Shown: positions 26,045 to 35,387 of the stretch, piece after piece
Layout: each line of letters opens with the position of its first letter
How positions within the stretch are numbered: the first letter of the stretch is position 1
Assembly: GCA_029974635.1 (NCBI GenBank)
Contig: JARKQY010000022.1
Coordinates: forward strand, 1 to 64,000
DNA length: 64,000 nt
Direction of reading: 5' to 3'
From: Bacillota bacterium
Lineage (GTDB): Bacteria; Bacillota; UBA4882; UBA8346
The notes under the pieces: model-generated
What the model saw: only the letters and a program-made list of their open reading frames with translations
Database searches by the model: none
Told to the model about the DNA's origin: nothing
Translations under genes and position numbers: made by a program

Positions 26045-28405
26045 ATGGATTTAAATGATAGCATGGCTGATAACGTTGTTGAAAAACCGAAAAAAACCAG
26101 AAAAAAACGCGCCAAAGTCGTAGCTGCGGAAGAGCAGACACTTGCGGAGACGGTTGATACATCAATCGAAGAACCATTACCGGAGACAGCCAAGCCAAAG
26201 AAATCGAGGTCCAAAAAGACAAAATCCGGCAGCAGTAAAAGAAAAACTTCAACAAGCCGCAAAACGAAAAAAAAGCCGGATTTAGAAATAGATATCAATA
26301 TCCAAGACACGACTCCCGAAGCCACGGGTCAGGCTGGGGTTAAGGACGTGAAAATAGAGACGGTAGTGAAAGCACCGGAGGTTATTGGTTTAAGCGATTT
26401 CAAGCCGCAGGTTTCCGTATTGCAGGCAAAAGCAGAGGTTAGTTCTCCCGTTGTAAATAATTCCGGGATTTTAAATACGAGTGTAACTGCAACTGAGAAC
26501 GTGATTCTGCCTTTGGCGGCAGTTAAAGTCCGGAATGTGGTAGCTAAAGTGGTTGATCTGGTAACGGAGATTATTCCCAATAAGGTCATTGTCCAAGGTA
26601 CTGTCCATGAACAGCTTTTCTTCGTTGGAACCGATGGCATTGTTCATCATCTGGCGGATGACATTCCGTTCAGCACTTTTTTGGATATTCCGGGAATTGT
26701 ACCGGGGATGAATGCCCAAGTCTCCGCGGTTATCGAAGAGGTTATCACCGAACTGGCGACTGATGGTTTAAGTATTTTGAAAAAAATCATCATCGAGGTC
26801 TTTGTGAAGATAACTGAAACTGTCCAAGTGAATCTATCTCCCGGGTCGGGACCGCTGTTATTTTTGCAGCAAGTGGTCGGGGAAAACTCCACCCAAAAAC
26901 TCATTGAAACGGATCTTAGCCTTTTTACCCCAGCGTTGAAGATTGATGAAATCACCGGCGTAATTCAGGATATAACCGTGGAAATCATTAATAACAAAGT
27001 GATTATCCAAGGTATCTTACATAAACAGATCTTTTTCGTAGATACTGCCAACCTGGGTCGTCATCAGGCGGAAGATATTCCGTTCAGTTTGTTTGTGGAT
27101 ATCCTGGGAGCTGCTCCCGGTATGGATGTTCAGGTTCACCCCCGGATTGAAGCTATCTTCTTTAAGCTGATCGATCCTACCACTGTCAGACAAAAAGCAA
27201 TACTTGAGTTTTTCGTGAAAGTCACCGAAGCTACCGAACAGCAAGTTGCCGTCGGTACAGGTCCATTGTTTAAAGTCGAGGAGTTTATCGGGGAAAACAG
27301 AGTTCAAGACTTGAACGAGAGTGTTATAACTCTTGCCGTACCGGCAATTAAAGTAAGAGAGATTGTTGCTAAACTGATAAACTTCACTACGCATATCATT
27401 CCCGACAAAGTCATTGTTCAAGGCTTGATTCATAAGCAGATATTCTTTATTGGAACAGATAATATCGAACATCACCAGGCAGAGGAGGTTCCGTTTTCGG
27501 TATTTCTTGATATTCCAGGGGCTGAGCCAGGTGATAACGTACATCTTAATCCGCAAATTGAAGCTATCTTTTTTGAATTGCTTTCCAGCACCCAATTACG
27601 GCAGAAAGTAATCATTGCCATCCAGGCCACCATCACACGGGAAATTCAATTAAACCTGGAATTGGGAACCGGTTCGTTATTTAAAATGGAACAAGTGGTG
27701 GGCGAAAATACCAAACAACTCTTAATAATCAAGCGTGAAGAAATCCCCATACCGCCCGTTGGTCCTATAACTATTACTACTGAAACAATCATCTTTCCCC
27801 CGGTGGCGGTCGTCGGCCAACAACAAATCATTTTGCGGAATACCGTTGAGTTGCCGGTCAAGGCCGTCAAAATCAAGGAGATTCAGGCAGTTATAGCCGA
27901 CGTCAGCTTTAACGTTATTACCGATGGAGTGGTAATTGAAGGAGTTGTCAACAAAACGGTCATTTTTGTTGACGCTGACAATATCGTGCGCACGGTGACC
28001 GAACAGGTTCCATTCTCGATCTTAGTCAGCGTTCCGGGGATAACGCCTTCCCAAGTCACGAATGTAACGGTAACTTTGGAGGACATTAGTTTCAGTCTTA
28101 ATCCATGCGGTACCGAAGTGACTCAGAATATTGTGTTATTGGGGACAGTAGAAGGAACAACGGCCCCGGCTACTTCGGTTACGGTGGTAACGGATGTTAC
28201 CGGACCCGGCATAACCCAGACCAAAGTTCTGGTGGAAGCATTGGTATTAACTCCGGATGGGCCCGTTCTCAGGCAGTTTGAGGTTGTAACCGATGTTTCC
28301 GGCGGCGGAATTACGGGTGTGACCCGGCAGACACTAGTGCTTCAGGTAGTGGGTGAACCGGCCCCACGGCCGATCTCAGTGGTTACCGGAGTTCAATTTA
28401 CGTAA
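26045..28405 (+). CDS. Multi-SPOCS (DUF3794) repeat protein with basic N-terminal tail
   Basis: 786 residues. Residues 1-90 are a lysine-rich disordered tail (KKTRKKRAK, SKKTKSGSSKRKTSTSRK). Four SPOCS-type repeats follow, starting near 159, 298, 434 and 607, each with variants of VIVQG.LHKQIFFVG..N..HHQAEDIPFS.FVDIPGA.PG. A Thr/Val-rich tail closes the protein. SPOCS domains occur in SipL of Clostridioides, which binds the spore coat base protein SpoIVA. There is no signal peptide, which fits a mother-cell coat role. AAAGGAGGT precedes the ATG. Function is inferred from the domain only. Confidence 0.85.
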   Translation: MDLNDSMADNVVEKPKKTRKKRAKVVAAEEQTLAETVDTSIEEPLPETAKPKKSRSKKTKSGSSKRKTSTSRKTKKKPDLEIDINIQDTTPEATGQAGVKDVKIETVVKAPEVIGLSDFKPQVSVLQAKAEVSSPVVNNSGILNTSVTATENVILPLAAVKVRNVVAKVVDLVTEIIPNKVIVQGTVHEQLFFVGTDGIVHHLADDIPFSTFLDIPGIVPGMNAQVSAVIEEVITELATDGLSILKKIIIEVFVKITETVQVNLSPGSGPLLFLQQVVGENSTQKLIETDLSLFTPALKIDEITGVIQDITVEIINNKVIIQGILHKQIFFVDTANLGRHQAEDIPFSLFVDILGAAPGMDVQVHPRIEAIFFKLIDPTTVRQKAILEFFVKVTEATEQQVAVGTGPLFKVEEFIGENRVQDLNESVITLAVPAIKVREIVAKLINFTTHIIPDKVIVQGLIHKQIFFIGTDNIEHHQAEEVPFSVFLDIPGAEPGDNVHLNPQIEAIFFELLSSTQLRQKVIIAIQATITREIQLNLELGTGSLFKMEQVVGENTKQLLIIKREEIPIPPVGPITITTETIIFPPVAVVGQQQIILRNTVELPVKAVKIKEIQAVIADVSFNVITDGVVIEGVVNKTVIFVDADNIVRTVTEQVPFSILVSVPGITPSQVTNVTVTLEDISFSLNPCGTEVTQNIVLLGTVEGTTAPATSVTVVTDVTGPGITQTKVLVEALVLTPDGPVLRQFEVVTDVSGGGITGVTRQTLVLQVVGEPAPRPISVVTGVQFT

Positions 28406-28456
28406 CCGCAGTTAGTCTAAAAATACATAAACGCTCATAGATGCCTTAAGAAGTGA

Positions 28457-28498
28457 AGATATACAATATAGCTATAATTATATTGTATATCTTTTTTT
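28457..28498 (+). terminator. AT-rich rho-independent terminator
   Basis: AGATATACAATATA (28457-28470) pairs perfectly with TATATTGTATATCT (28479-28492), followed by T to 28498. It ends the SPOCS gene and shares its stem with the terminator at 24566. Confidence 0.85.
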
Positions 28499-28718
28499 CG
28501 CTCTGTCAGAGATAATTATTCACTTGAAGTACAATAGATTAAGCGTAATCAATATTGCCAACCTTACACCAAAAAAAGAAATTTTCAATATTCCAAAAGA
28601 AGTGTGTAAAACCCCATTCTTAACAAAAAGTGCATACTTCTAATTCATGCCCCTAACCGCATAGCATAATAATGAAGTTAGCGATTTTTAAAGTTTCGCG
28701 GGAAACGGGGTATGAATC

Positions 28719-29744
28719 ATGAAAGTTTTAATTTTTGGCATTACCGGTTTTGCTGGCAGTCACTTGGCGGAATACATTTTGGATAACATTGAAGAAGCCG
28801 AGGTGTACGGCACAATCCGGTGGCGCAGCAACCGTAGAAATGTGACGGCGTTTGAGTCCAAAATCAAGCTGTACGACTGTGAACTGCGGGATTTCAAATC
28901 AGTCTGCGAGGTCATCGAAGCGGTCAAACCCAAATATATTTTTCATTTAGCGGGCCACAGTTTTGTTCCCGCCTCCTGGAACAGTCCCAATGATACCTTA
29001 ATCAATAACATTCTCGGCGAACTCAATATTTTCGAGGCGGTCCGTAAAATTTCCCCGGATTGCCGGATATTGATATCCTGTTCCAGTGAGGAATACGGAA
29101 TTGTTTATGAGGAAGAACTCCCGATCCGGGAAGAAAATCCGCTCCGGCCCTTAAGCCCTCATGGAGTTAGCAAAGCAGCCCAAGATTTATTGGGTTTTCA
29201 GTATTTTCATAGTTACGGGCTGGATATCGTTAGGACCAGAGCGTTTAATCATACCGGTCCCAGGCAAAGTGAAGTATTTGCAACCTCCAACTTTGCCAAA
29301 CAAATTGCGGAAATTGAAGCGGGTTTAAGAATTCCGGTGGTATATGTAGGTAATCTGGATTCCCGACGCGATTTCATCGATGTACGGGATGTTGTTTACG
29401 GTTATTGGCTGGCATTGCAAAAAGGTAAGGCGGGTGATGTTTATCAAATCTGCACCGGAAATGCATATACTATCCGGCAAATTCTGAATACGCTGATGAA
29501 TTTATCCCCAATTGGCAAATCCGTTGAAATCAAAGTTGATCCATCCCGGATACGGCCTTCCGATGTCCCGGTCTTATTGGGGAGTTATAAAAAGTTTTAC
29601 CGGGTTACCGGTTGGGAACCGAAGATTGCCATTGAAAAGACTATCACCGATCTTTTGAATCATTGGCGTAGAGTGACCAATAACTCCAAACCGCAGTTAC
29701 AAACTCATGAACCGGCGGATTTTGTTGTGAATTCTCCCTTGTAA
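28719..29744 (+). CDS. Extended SDR, GDP-sugar dehydratase/reductase-like (Gmd/Rmd type)
   Basis: 341 residues. NAD(P)-binding motif FGITGFAGSHLAEYIL at 6-21, HLAGHSFVPASW near 76-87, serine-containing CSSEEYG at 121-127 and RTRAFNHTGPRQ, all typical of the GDP-mannose dehydratase / GDP-4-keto-6-deoxymannose reductase group. The catalytic YxxxK reads HGVSK (H148, K152), so the tyrosine is replaced by histidine. It probably makes or interconverts an activated sugar for the nearby glycosyltransferases, unless the substitution makes it inactive. Confidence 0.85.
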   Translation: MKVLIFGITGFAGSHLAEYILDNIEEAEVYGTIRWRSNRRNVTAFESKIKLYDCELRDFKSVCEVIEAVKPKYIFHLAGHSFVPASWNSPNDTLINNILGELNIFEAVRKISPDCRILISCSSEEYGIVYEEELPIREENPLRPLSPHGVSKAAQDLLGFQYFHSYGLDIVRTRAFNHTGPRQSEVFATSNFAKQIAEIEAGLRIPVVYVGNLDSRRDFIDVRDVVYGYWLALQKGKAGDVYQICTGNAYTIRQILNTLMNLSPIGKSVEIKVDPSRIRPSDVPVLLGSYKKFYRVTGWEPKIAIEKTITDLLNHWRRVTNNSKPQLQTHEPADFVVNSPL

Positions 29745-29773
29745 CATTGAATTATCGTAAATTTAGCGCCTGA

Positions 29774-30532
29774 TTATTTTACCCATTTTTGGGCCATTTT
29801 CGCCAAACTCGCCTGGTGGTAGTTATGCCGCGTTTGCCGGGAAATGGTTGAACCGGCCCCGTAATGATAAATAACGGCGGGGGATACCATTACACGGTAG
29901 CCTGCGTTTCTAACCCGGATACAATAATCATCTTCTTCGGCATATAGAAAAAACTGCTCATCAAATCGGCCCACCACCGGAATAATGGACCGCTTTACCA
30001 AAAAACAGCACCCGTGAATTCCGTCAACCGCAACTTCATCCTCATATCGCCCGGGCGACTCCGGTTCGCCCCGGCCCCGGACAATACCGCCGGAAAAACC
30101 GGCATGGTCGATGATTCCGTTATAGTTAAGTATTTTAGCGCCGATTACTCCGGCCTCCGGATGTCGTTCCGCACAGTCTACCATATGTTTCAGCCAACCG
30201 GGGGTTAATTTAATATCCGGGTTTAAAAATAGCATATATTTACCGTCTGTCCGGTCGATTCCCATATTCCACGCCTTGGCCAATCCCAAATTTTTCCGGT
30301 TGATGATTAAGCGGATATTATAACGTAGGAAATGCCTCTGTTTCTGACGTATCAGACCGTTCACCGTTTGATCCGTACTATGGTTGTCAATGATCGTGAG
30401 CCGAAACGGGAGATGAACCGGATGGTTTAATGATGCAAAAAAATCATGCAAAAATCGCCGACTGTTATAGGTTACCATAATTAAATCAACATACTCGGAA
30501 ATATTAGATCCCTTCTTTCGTGATATCAACAA
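29774..30532 (-). CDS. Family 2 glycosyltransferase
   Basis: 252 residues, GT-A fold. LIMVTYNSRRFLHDFF at the start, TIIDNHSTD, NLGLAKAWNMGI, the DxD-like LFLNPDIKLTPGW and the acceptor-side motif FFLYAEEDDYCIRVRNAGYRV. It resembles rhamnosyl-type GT2 enzymes that build surface glycans. No good ribosome binding site lies before the TTG at 30532; the exact start is uncertain. It faces the SDR gene convergently. Confidence 0.88.
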   Translation of the reverse strand: MLISRKKGSNISEYVDLIMVTYNSRRFLHDFFASLNHPVHLPFRLTIIDNHSTDQTVNGLIRQKQRHFLRYNIRLIINRKNLGLAKAWNMGIDRTDGKYMLFLNPDIKLTPGWLKHMVDCAERHPEAGVIGAKILNYNGIIDHAGFSGGIVRGRGEPESPGRYEDEVAVDGIHGCCFLVKRSIIPVVGRFDEQFFLYAEEDDYCIRVRNAGYRVMVSPAVIYHYGAGSTISRQTRHNYHQASLAKMAQKWVK

Positions 30533-30621
30533 TTCTTAAAAACAGAGTCTAGTTTATTCTATCACGAGATTTACTTTTATGTTCCATTTGAAAGAGATAT
30601 TTATATAATGGGCTTTTTTCG

Positions 30622-30675
30622 CAAACTTTTAGGGACAAATTTTAAATTGCGGCTTTATTACAATATGATATAGGA
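30622..30675 (+). repeat. Intergenic hairpin repeat, copy 3 (upstream of a glycosyltransferase)
   Basis: CAAACTTTTAGGGACAAATT leads into AAATTGCGGC-TTT-ATTACAATATG and TATAGGA. Flank and loop position match copy 1, though the stem is weaker. It points to the gene at 30700. Confidence 0.55.
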
Positions 30676-30699
30676 AGATGACGGTAAGAGGTGAAATGA

Positions 30700-31662
30700 T
30701 TGATAAATGAAGGCGGCAATACCATGATTAGTATCATTATTCCTACTGTCAATCAAGTGGAACTAATGACGCGATGCTTGCATTCCCTTTATGACAGTAG
30801 TCCAACCAATACATATTCTTATGAAGTAATTGTAGTGGATGATGGCAGCCCGGCTGAAATCCAGGGAAAACTGAGAGAAGCCTTACGATCCTTTCCGGTT
30901 CGATTGCTTACCCATACGAACAACGCAGGGTTTGCCGTAACAGTGAATAGAGGAGTTGCAGCCAGCAAAGGTAAATATATATGTTTGCTGAATAATGATG
31001 TAACTTTGATTCAGAAGAATTGGCTGGATATCATGATGAAGGATACCCATCGGGTTAGGGCGGGAGTCATTGGACCGCGGCTTTTATATCCGGATGGAAC
31101 GATACAACATGGGGGAATTATTTATATACCCGAAACCCATGGTTTTGATCATGAATACCGGCATCAACCCGGTAACTATCCTCCTGCGCAAAAGACAAGG
31201 GAAGTATTAGGAGTAACCGGAGCATTAATGCTGATTAACCGGGAACTGTGGGACAGTCTGGGCGGCATGGATGAACGGTTTTTTATTGGAATGGAAGACA
31301 TTGATTTTTCATTACGAACTTGGGAGCAGGGGTGGCGGATTTATTTTTCAGGGATGGCGGTAGCGGTTCATCCAGAAGGATTCACCCGGGGAAACGACCC
31401 GTATTGGCGCAGTAAAGGCTTGGAAAGCGGACATCGTTTTGCTGAAAAATGGCATCGTAAACTCGCTGCCCTGAGAAGAATGCTTCATCCCGTTGACGGG
31501 CAGGGCAGGCCAATCAGTATAAGCGAAGCACAGGCCATACAGTGGCGTAAAATTGTATCCCGGGGAAATTCTCTACCTGTTGCTACAAAAGGTACTTACA
31601 CAACCTATCGTTCAGATGCCACCAATTCCAAGTATTCCCCCCCGGTTTACCGGAGCCGGTGA
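30700..31662 (+). CDS. Family 2 glycosyltransferase
   Basis: 320 residues. SIIIPTVNQVELMTRCLHSL, VVDDGSP, NAGFAVTVNRGV, LLNNDVTL and the acceptor-side GMDERFFIGMEDIDFSLRTW are typical GT2 motifs. The C-terminal ~80 residues are an extra basic tail. A TTG start at 30700 has AGAGGTG seven bases upstream; an ATG at 30724 (MISIIIPTVN) is an equally reasonable start with a weaker site. Sugar specificity cannot be read. Confidence 0.88.
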   Translation: MINEGGNTMISIIIPTVNQVELMTRCLHSLYDSSPTNTYSYEVIVVDDGSPAEIQGKLREALRSFPVRLLTHTNNAGFAVTVNRGVAASKGKYICLLNNDVTLIQKNWLDIMMKDTHRVRAGVIGPRLLYPDGTIQHGGIIYIPETHGFDHEYRHQPGNYPPAQKTREVLGVTGALMLINRELWDSLGGMDERFFIGMEDIDFSLRTWEQGWRIYFSGMAVAVHPEGFTRGNDPYWRSKGLESGHRFAEKWHRKLAALRRMLHPVDGQGRPISISEAQAIQWRKIVSRGNSLPVATKGTYTTYRSDATNSKYSPPVYRSR

Positions 31663-31673
31663 AAAAACTATAT

Positions 31674-32396
31674 TCAATTTTTTCGGGTTGTGAGCCATTC
31701 TTGAGTGGCCCGCGGTAAATCCTTATTACTGAAACCCGGCTGTAACAGGTCATTTATGACATGACCGTAGTCAATGGCGATACAACCGGTTTTTTTGGCG
31801 AGTTTTGGGCAGAAAATAGTTGCCGGTATTCCGGCGGCGATGAGAGCGATCCGGAAATAGGGACCTTTCTGCAAAGATTCTTCCACACGCGGTAGATCCT
31901 GGATATCCTCAATTACTTCGGTATTTACAATATTGAGTCCTCGGTTACGAAGGTGCGGGGCGGCTTGGTGAGCAAGCCGCCCGACCAATACCGCCGGATA
32001 CTTGCTGATCTCACGGTAAAATAAGCTCATTTTATGAAGCTGCCAATTGATGGCCGCATCGGTAATATACTTTGGCCGTATTTTATAAGTTATCAGCAAT
32101 TGTTCTAAGAGCGGGGCGCAATCCCAATTTTTACGATCAGTTGAGAAACCCACGATATCCGCTTCCAAAAGAGCAGTAACCAAGGCTTTCCGGATGTTTT
32201 CATCCGGCTGTTTCACCCCGGCATATTCCAGCCAAAACGGAATTCGTTCCGCCGGCAATAAAACTTCATAGGCCATAGCCAGCGCCTCGCCATTTCCGAA
32301 TCTGGCCAGGGAAAGGCTTCGGCCTGTGACCAGCGCCAGTTTAATTTTATTAAAAACCTCAACCGCAGAATGTAAGTGATGCTCTATTATCCGCAT
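31674..32396 (-). CDS. GT-D fold glycosyltransferase-like protein
   Basis: 240 residues. The opening SLSLARFGNGEALAMA matches the DxE region of GT-D fold enzymes (SP_1767/DUF1792-like), but the aspartate is asparagine (N35-G36-E37). The later part has a Rossmann-like FRIALIAAGIPATIF and CIAIDYGHVINDLL, typical of the group. The start overlaps the end of the upstream GT2 gene by ten bases, so the two are co-translated. Whether the N-for-D change permits catalysis is unknown. Confidence 0.72.
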   Translation of the reverse strand: MRIIEHHLHSAVEVFNKIKLALVTGRSLSLARFGNGEALAMAYEVLLPAERIPFWLEYAGVKQPDENIRKALVTALLEADIVGFSTDRKNWDCAPLLEQLLITYKIRPKYITDAAINWQLHKMSLFYREISKYPAVLVGRLAHQAAPHLRNRGLNIVNTEVIEDIQDLPRVEESLQKGPYFRIALIAAGIPATIFCPKLAKKTGCIAIDYGHVINDLLQPGFSNKDLPRATQEWLTTRKN

Positions 32397-33145
32397 TCCG
32401 TCGGATCCTGTAAAAAATCAGCCCATTTATTCAAAAAACGTTGTTGGGCTTTGCGGTAATACTCATCTAAACGCTTAAAACTGCGGCAACTACCATATAC
32501 AAGATGAATAACCAGGCTTTCCGGGCAATAAATTATTTTATAACCCAGAAAACGCGCATTATAACAATAGTCCGTCTCTTCAAAGTAATGAAAGTATTGC
32601 TCATCGAATAATCCTAATTTGGAGAGAAGCTCCCGTTTTATCCCCATGCAGGCCCCGCCGATACTCAAACATTCCATGGATTGATTATAAATGTTTTCAT
32701 GATTTGGCTCTCCCCAGCCTCGAATTATAGGATGAGCATTGGTTCCCACCACGCCGGCGCCTACAATGAATCCTTGTGGATTTATCAATTTCGGGCCGAC
32801 CACCGCCGTTTTAGGGTTGGAGGACAGGCTTTTAATCAGCGGCGGCAGCCAGTTCGGGGTAACCTTAATATCACTGTTTAACAGAAAGATATATTTCCCT
32901 TTTCCAGCTAAAATGCCTTGATTACAAGCAGCGCCATACCCCAGGTTCTTGCGGTTGAAAATACCCGTAATCCAAAGTGTTTTTTTGATAAAGGATACGC
33001 TGCCGTCAATACTACCGTTGTCAATAACCCATACCCGGTAATTTTTCGGATCGCCGGAACATTTTTTAATACTGTACAAACAATCCGCCAGCAATCTCTG
33101 GGAATTATAATTCACGATTACAATATCAGTCGTGTAACAATCCAA
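32387..33145 (-). CDS. Family 2 glycosyltransferase
   Basis: 252 residues. DIVIVNYNSQRLLADCL, VWVIDNGSIDGS, NLGYGAACNQGI, LLNSDIKVTPNW and GLFDEQYFHYFEETDYCYNAR place it with the GT2 gene at 29774, its probable paralogue. A TTG start is supported by GGAGGG six bases upstream. First gene of a two-gene operon with the GT-D-like gene. Confidence 0.9.
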   Translation of the reverse strand: MDCYTTDIVIVNYNSQRLLADCLYSIKKCSGDPKNYRVWVIDNGSIDGSVSFIKKTLWITGIFNRKNLGYGAACNQGILAGKGKYIFLLNSDIKVTPNWLPPLIKSLSSNPKTAVVGPKLINPQGFIVGAGVVGTNAHPIIRGWGEPNHENIYNQSMECLSIGGACMGIKRELLSKLGLFDEQYFHYFEETDYCYNARFLGYKIIYCPESLVIHLVYGSCRSFKRLDEYYRKAQQRFLNKWADFLQDPTECG

Positions 33146-33334
33146 TGAAGTCCCTCCGGCTCATCATAGTTTTATTATACGTATTTCAAACTAGAAAAGA
33201 ACTGTTTCCGAAAGTTTAAAAATTTTAAAGTATGGTTTTAAATTTAAGTTTATGACAGGGGCAATGCAGGGCAATTGCACATATATTATAGTAGCAAAAC
33301 ACCGGAGGATGATGAGTGCTATTTGGGGGATGGA

Positions 33335-33550
33335 ATGGTGGGTTTACCTCTGATCCTAGGGTTAATAACGTATATCGGAATCATCTGTGGGTTGACGTTT
33401 TGGCTGGTGAAATATCATTCACTGAAATGCCGGTATCTCGACGCAAATTCCAATACCGAGAATAAAGTGGAGCCCTCGGAAGAAACACAGCAAAAAACAA
33501 GTACCGATCCTGTGCAAAAATCAAAAAACCATAATCATAAACCATCATAA
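33335..33550 (+). CDS. Small single-span membrane protein, unknown
   Basis: 71 residues from the ATG at 33335, four bases after GGGGGA. One hydrophobic helix (LPLILGLITYIGIICGLTFWLV) then a charged, Q/K/S-rich tail ending HNHKPS. A TTG at 33323 or an upstream TTG at 33275 are other possible starts. No family recognised; it lies between the glycosyltransferases and the second SPOCS gene. Confidence 0.55.
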   Translation: MVGLPLILGLITYIGIICGLTFWLVKYHSLKCRYLDANSNTENKVEPSEETQQKTSTDPVQKSKNHNHKPS

Positions 33551-33751
33551 TATTATAAATCCCGGAATCGTTGCCTGCCAAAAAGGAGACCTGAATCTAC
33601 GGTGAATCGACGAAATGCCAAAAGCGGGGTGGTCAGTGAGCGCGCGGGTGCGTGAAATGAATTGGATTAGTTGGGGGTTATTAATTATCCTCAAAAGCTT
33701 GCTGGAAAAGCAAACTTTTTATGGATAATAAAAACAAAAGGAGGGAATTAA

Positions 33752-35002
33752 ATGGACCCTTTGATTCGAGCAGAAGTGGTAATTGGCGAAAATACCAGAC
33801 AACTTTTGGTGGAACAAAACGTCACCTTATCAATTCCAGCGATAAAAGTAAGGAATATTAATGCCTCGGTTCGCGATATTACCACCGATGTAATTGCCGA
33901 TAAAGTGGTCATCCAAGGGGTTTTGCACAAACAAATCTTCTTTGTCGGAGAAGATAATATTGTTCACCATCAAGCGGAGGATATTCCGTTCAGTACATTT
34001 GTCGATGTTCCGGGAGCGGAGCCCGGAATGAACGTACAAATCGATTCGGTGATCGAAACCGTTATTTTCAGCTTACTTACGCCAACTATAGTTCATCAAA
34101 AAGTGGTCATTGAGTTCTTTATCAAGGTAACTGAAACCAGGCAGTTGAACGTATTAACCGGAGAAGGTCCGTTGGTAAGGGTGGATCAGGTTGTCGGAGA
34201 AAATACGAAACAGCAATTATTTGAGAATTTTGTCATGCTTACAACCCCTGCCATTAAAGTTGATGACATTACCGTAACCATCAAAAACGTTACTACCCAT
34301 ATTATTCAAGATAAAGTAATCATTCAAGGAGTTATTCACAAGCAGATCTTCTTTGTCGGCACCAATAATATCGAATTTCATCAGGCGGAGGATATTGAGT
34401 TTTCTACTTTTGTCGATGTTCCCGGAGCCACTCCCGGTATGGATGTAGAAGTAGTTCCCACTGTCGAGTTCGTTCACTTTGAGTTGCGCGATCAAAACAC
34501 CATTCTTCAAAAAGTGGTTATCGAATTCTTTGCCAAGGTCACCGAGAGTGTTCAAATCAATCTTTTGTTGGGTCCCGGAGCTTTGTTGAAGCTGGAGACC
34601 GTAATTGGTGAAAATACTAATCAAATTCTGGTGGAAAATCTCTTCACCCTACCGATTCCTACGGTGAAGATTCGGGAAATCATTGCTCAGATCCGTGATT
34701 TGACTACTGAAGTAATCAATGACAAAGTCATTATCCAGGGAATACTCCATAAACAGATATTCTTTATTGGAAACGACAATCTGGAGCATCATCAAGCCGA
34801 AGATATACCTTTCAGTACTTTTGTGGATATCATCGGAACTACTCCGGGTAATAATGTACGGGTTGATGCCAGGATTGAAACCATTCTTTTCGAACTAGTC
34901 GATAGTAACACCTTGCGACAGAAGGTTGTCATCGAGTTCTTCGTAAAAGTAACGGAGACCCAGCAGTTGTCCGTGCAGATTGTTTCACCTTATTATTTTT
35001 AA
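33752..35002 (+). CDS. Three-repeat SPOCS (DUF3794) protein
   Basis: 416 residues. It starts directly in a linker-like segment (VVIGENTRQLLVEQN) and contains three close repeats beginning near 30, 168 and 304, with HKQIFFVG..N and QAEDIPFSTFVDVPG in each. The linkers (VVGENTKQ, VIGENTNQ) recur at the same period of about 135 residues and match those in the 786-residue paralogue. No signal peptide or basic tail. AAAGGAGGG precedes the ATG and a strong terminator follows. Probably a spore-surface structural protein, by domain only. Confidence 0.87.
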   Translation: MDPLIRAEVVIGENTRQLLVEQNVTLSIPAIKVRNINASVRDITTDVIADKVVIQGVLHKQIFFVGEDNIVHHQAEDIPFSTFVDVPGAEPGMNVQIDSVIETVIFSLLTPTIVHQKVVIEFFIKVTETRQLNVLTGEGPLVRVDQVVGENTKQQLFENFVMLTTPAIKVDDITVTIKNVTTHIIQDKVIIQGVIHKQIFFVGTNNIEFHQAEDIEFSTFVDVPGATPGMDVEVVPTVEFVHFELRDQNTILQKVVIEFFAKVTESVQINLLLGPGALLKLETVIGENTNQILVENLFTLPIPTVKIREIIAQIRDLTTEVINDKVIIQGILHKQIFFIGNDNLEHHQAEDIPFSTFVDIIGTTPGNNVRVDARIETILFELVDSNTLRQKVVIEFFVKVTETQQLSVQIVSPYYF

Positions 35003-35071
35003 GTATTATACGCGCCGGTATCTTGAGCCCATGGGCGTAAACCATCTTATCCGACAAAGTTGCATTAACGG

Positions 35072-35106
35072 CAGGTTGTTGATCTTCAACAACCTGTTCT
35101 CTTTTT
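35072..35106 (+). terminator. Rho-independent terminator
   Basis: CAGGTTGTTGA (35072-35082) pairs perfectly with TCAACAACCTG (35086-35096) around a three-base loop, then TTCTCTTTTT. It ends the three-repeat SPOCS gene. Confidence 0.9.
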
Positions 35107-35387
35107 GATCAGAAGTTGCAGGTTCTATTTGTGAACAAGTAGTTACTTAGTCTCACCCGGCATATAAATTATAGGAAGAAGTATTATGCCAAGATTTTAT
35201 ACTCACCATTTTTCCAGTCCGCTAGTTTTCTACTTCTTTAGCTTTCCAGTAGTCAGTAAAATTGCTAATGATAATAACGCAATAACTAGATAACTCGGTA
35301 ACTAATCACTAAATAACTAGAAGTTATGTGAAAAGGTTCCTTTCAGTAAAAAAACAAAAATAGCGAATAACTGTTTGGGAGCTGGCA

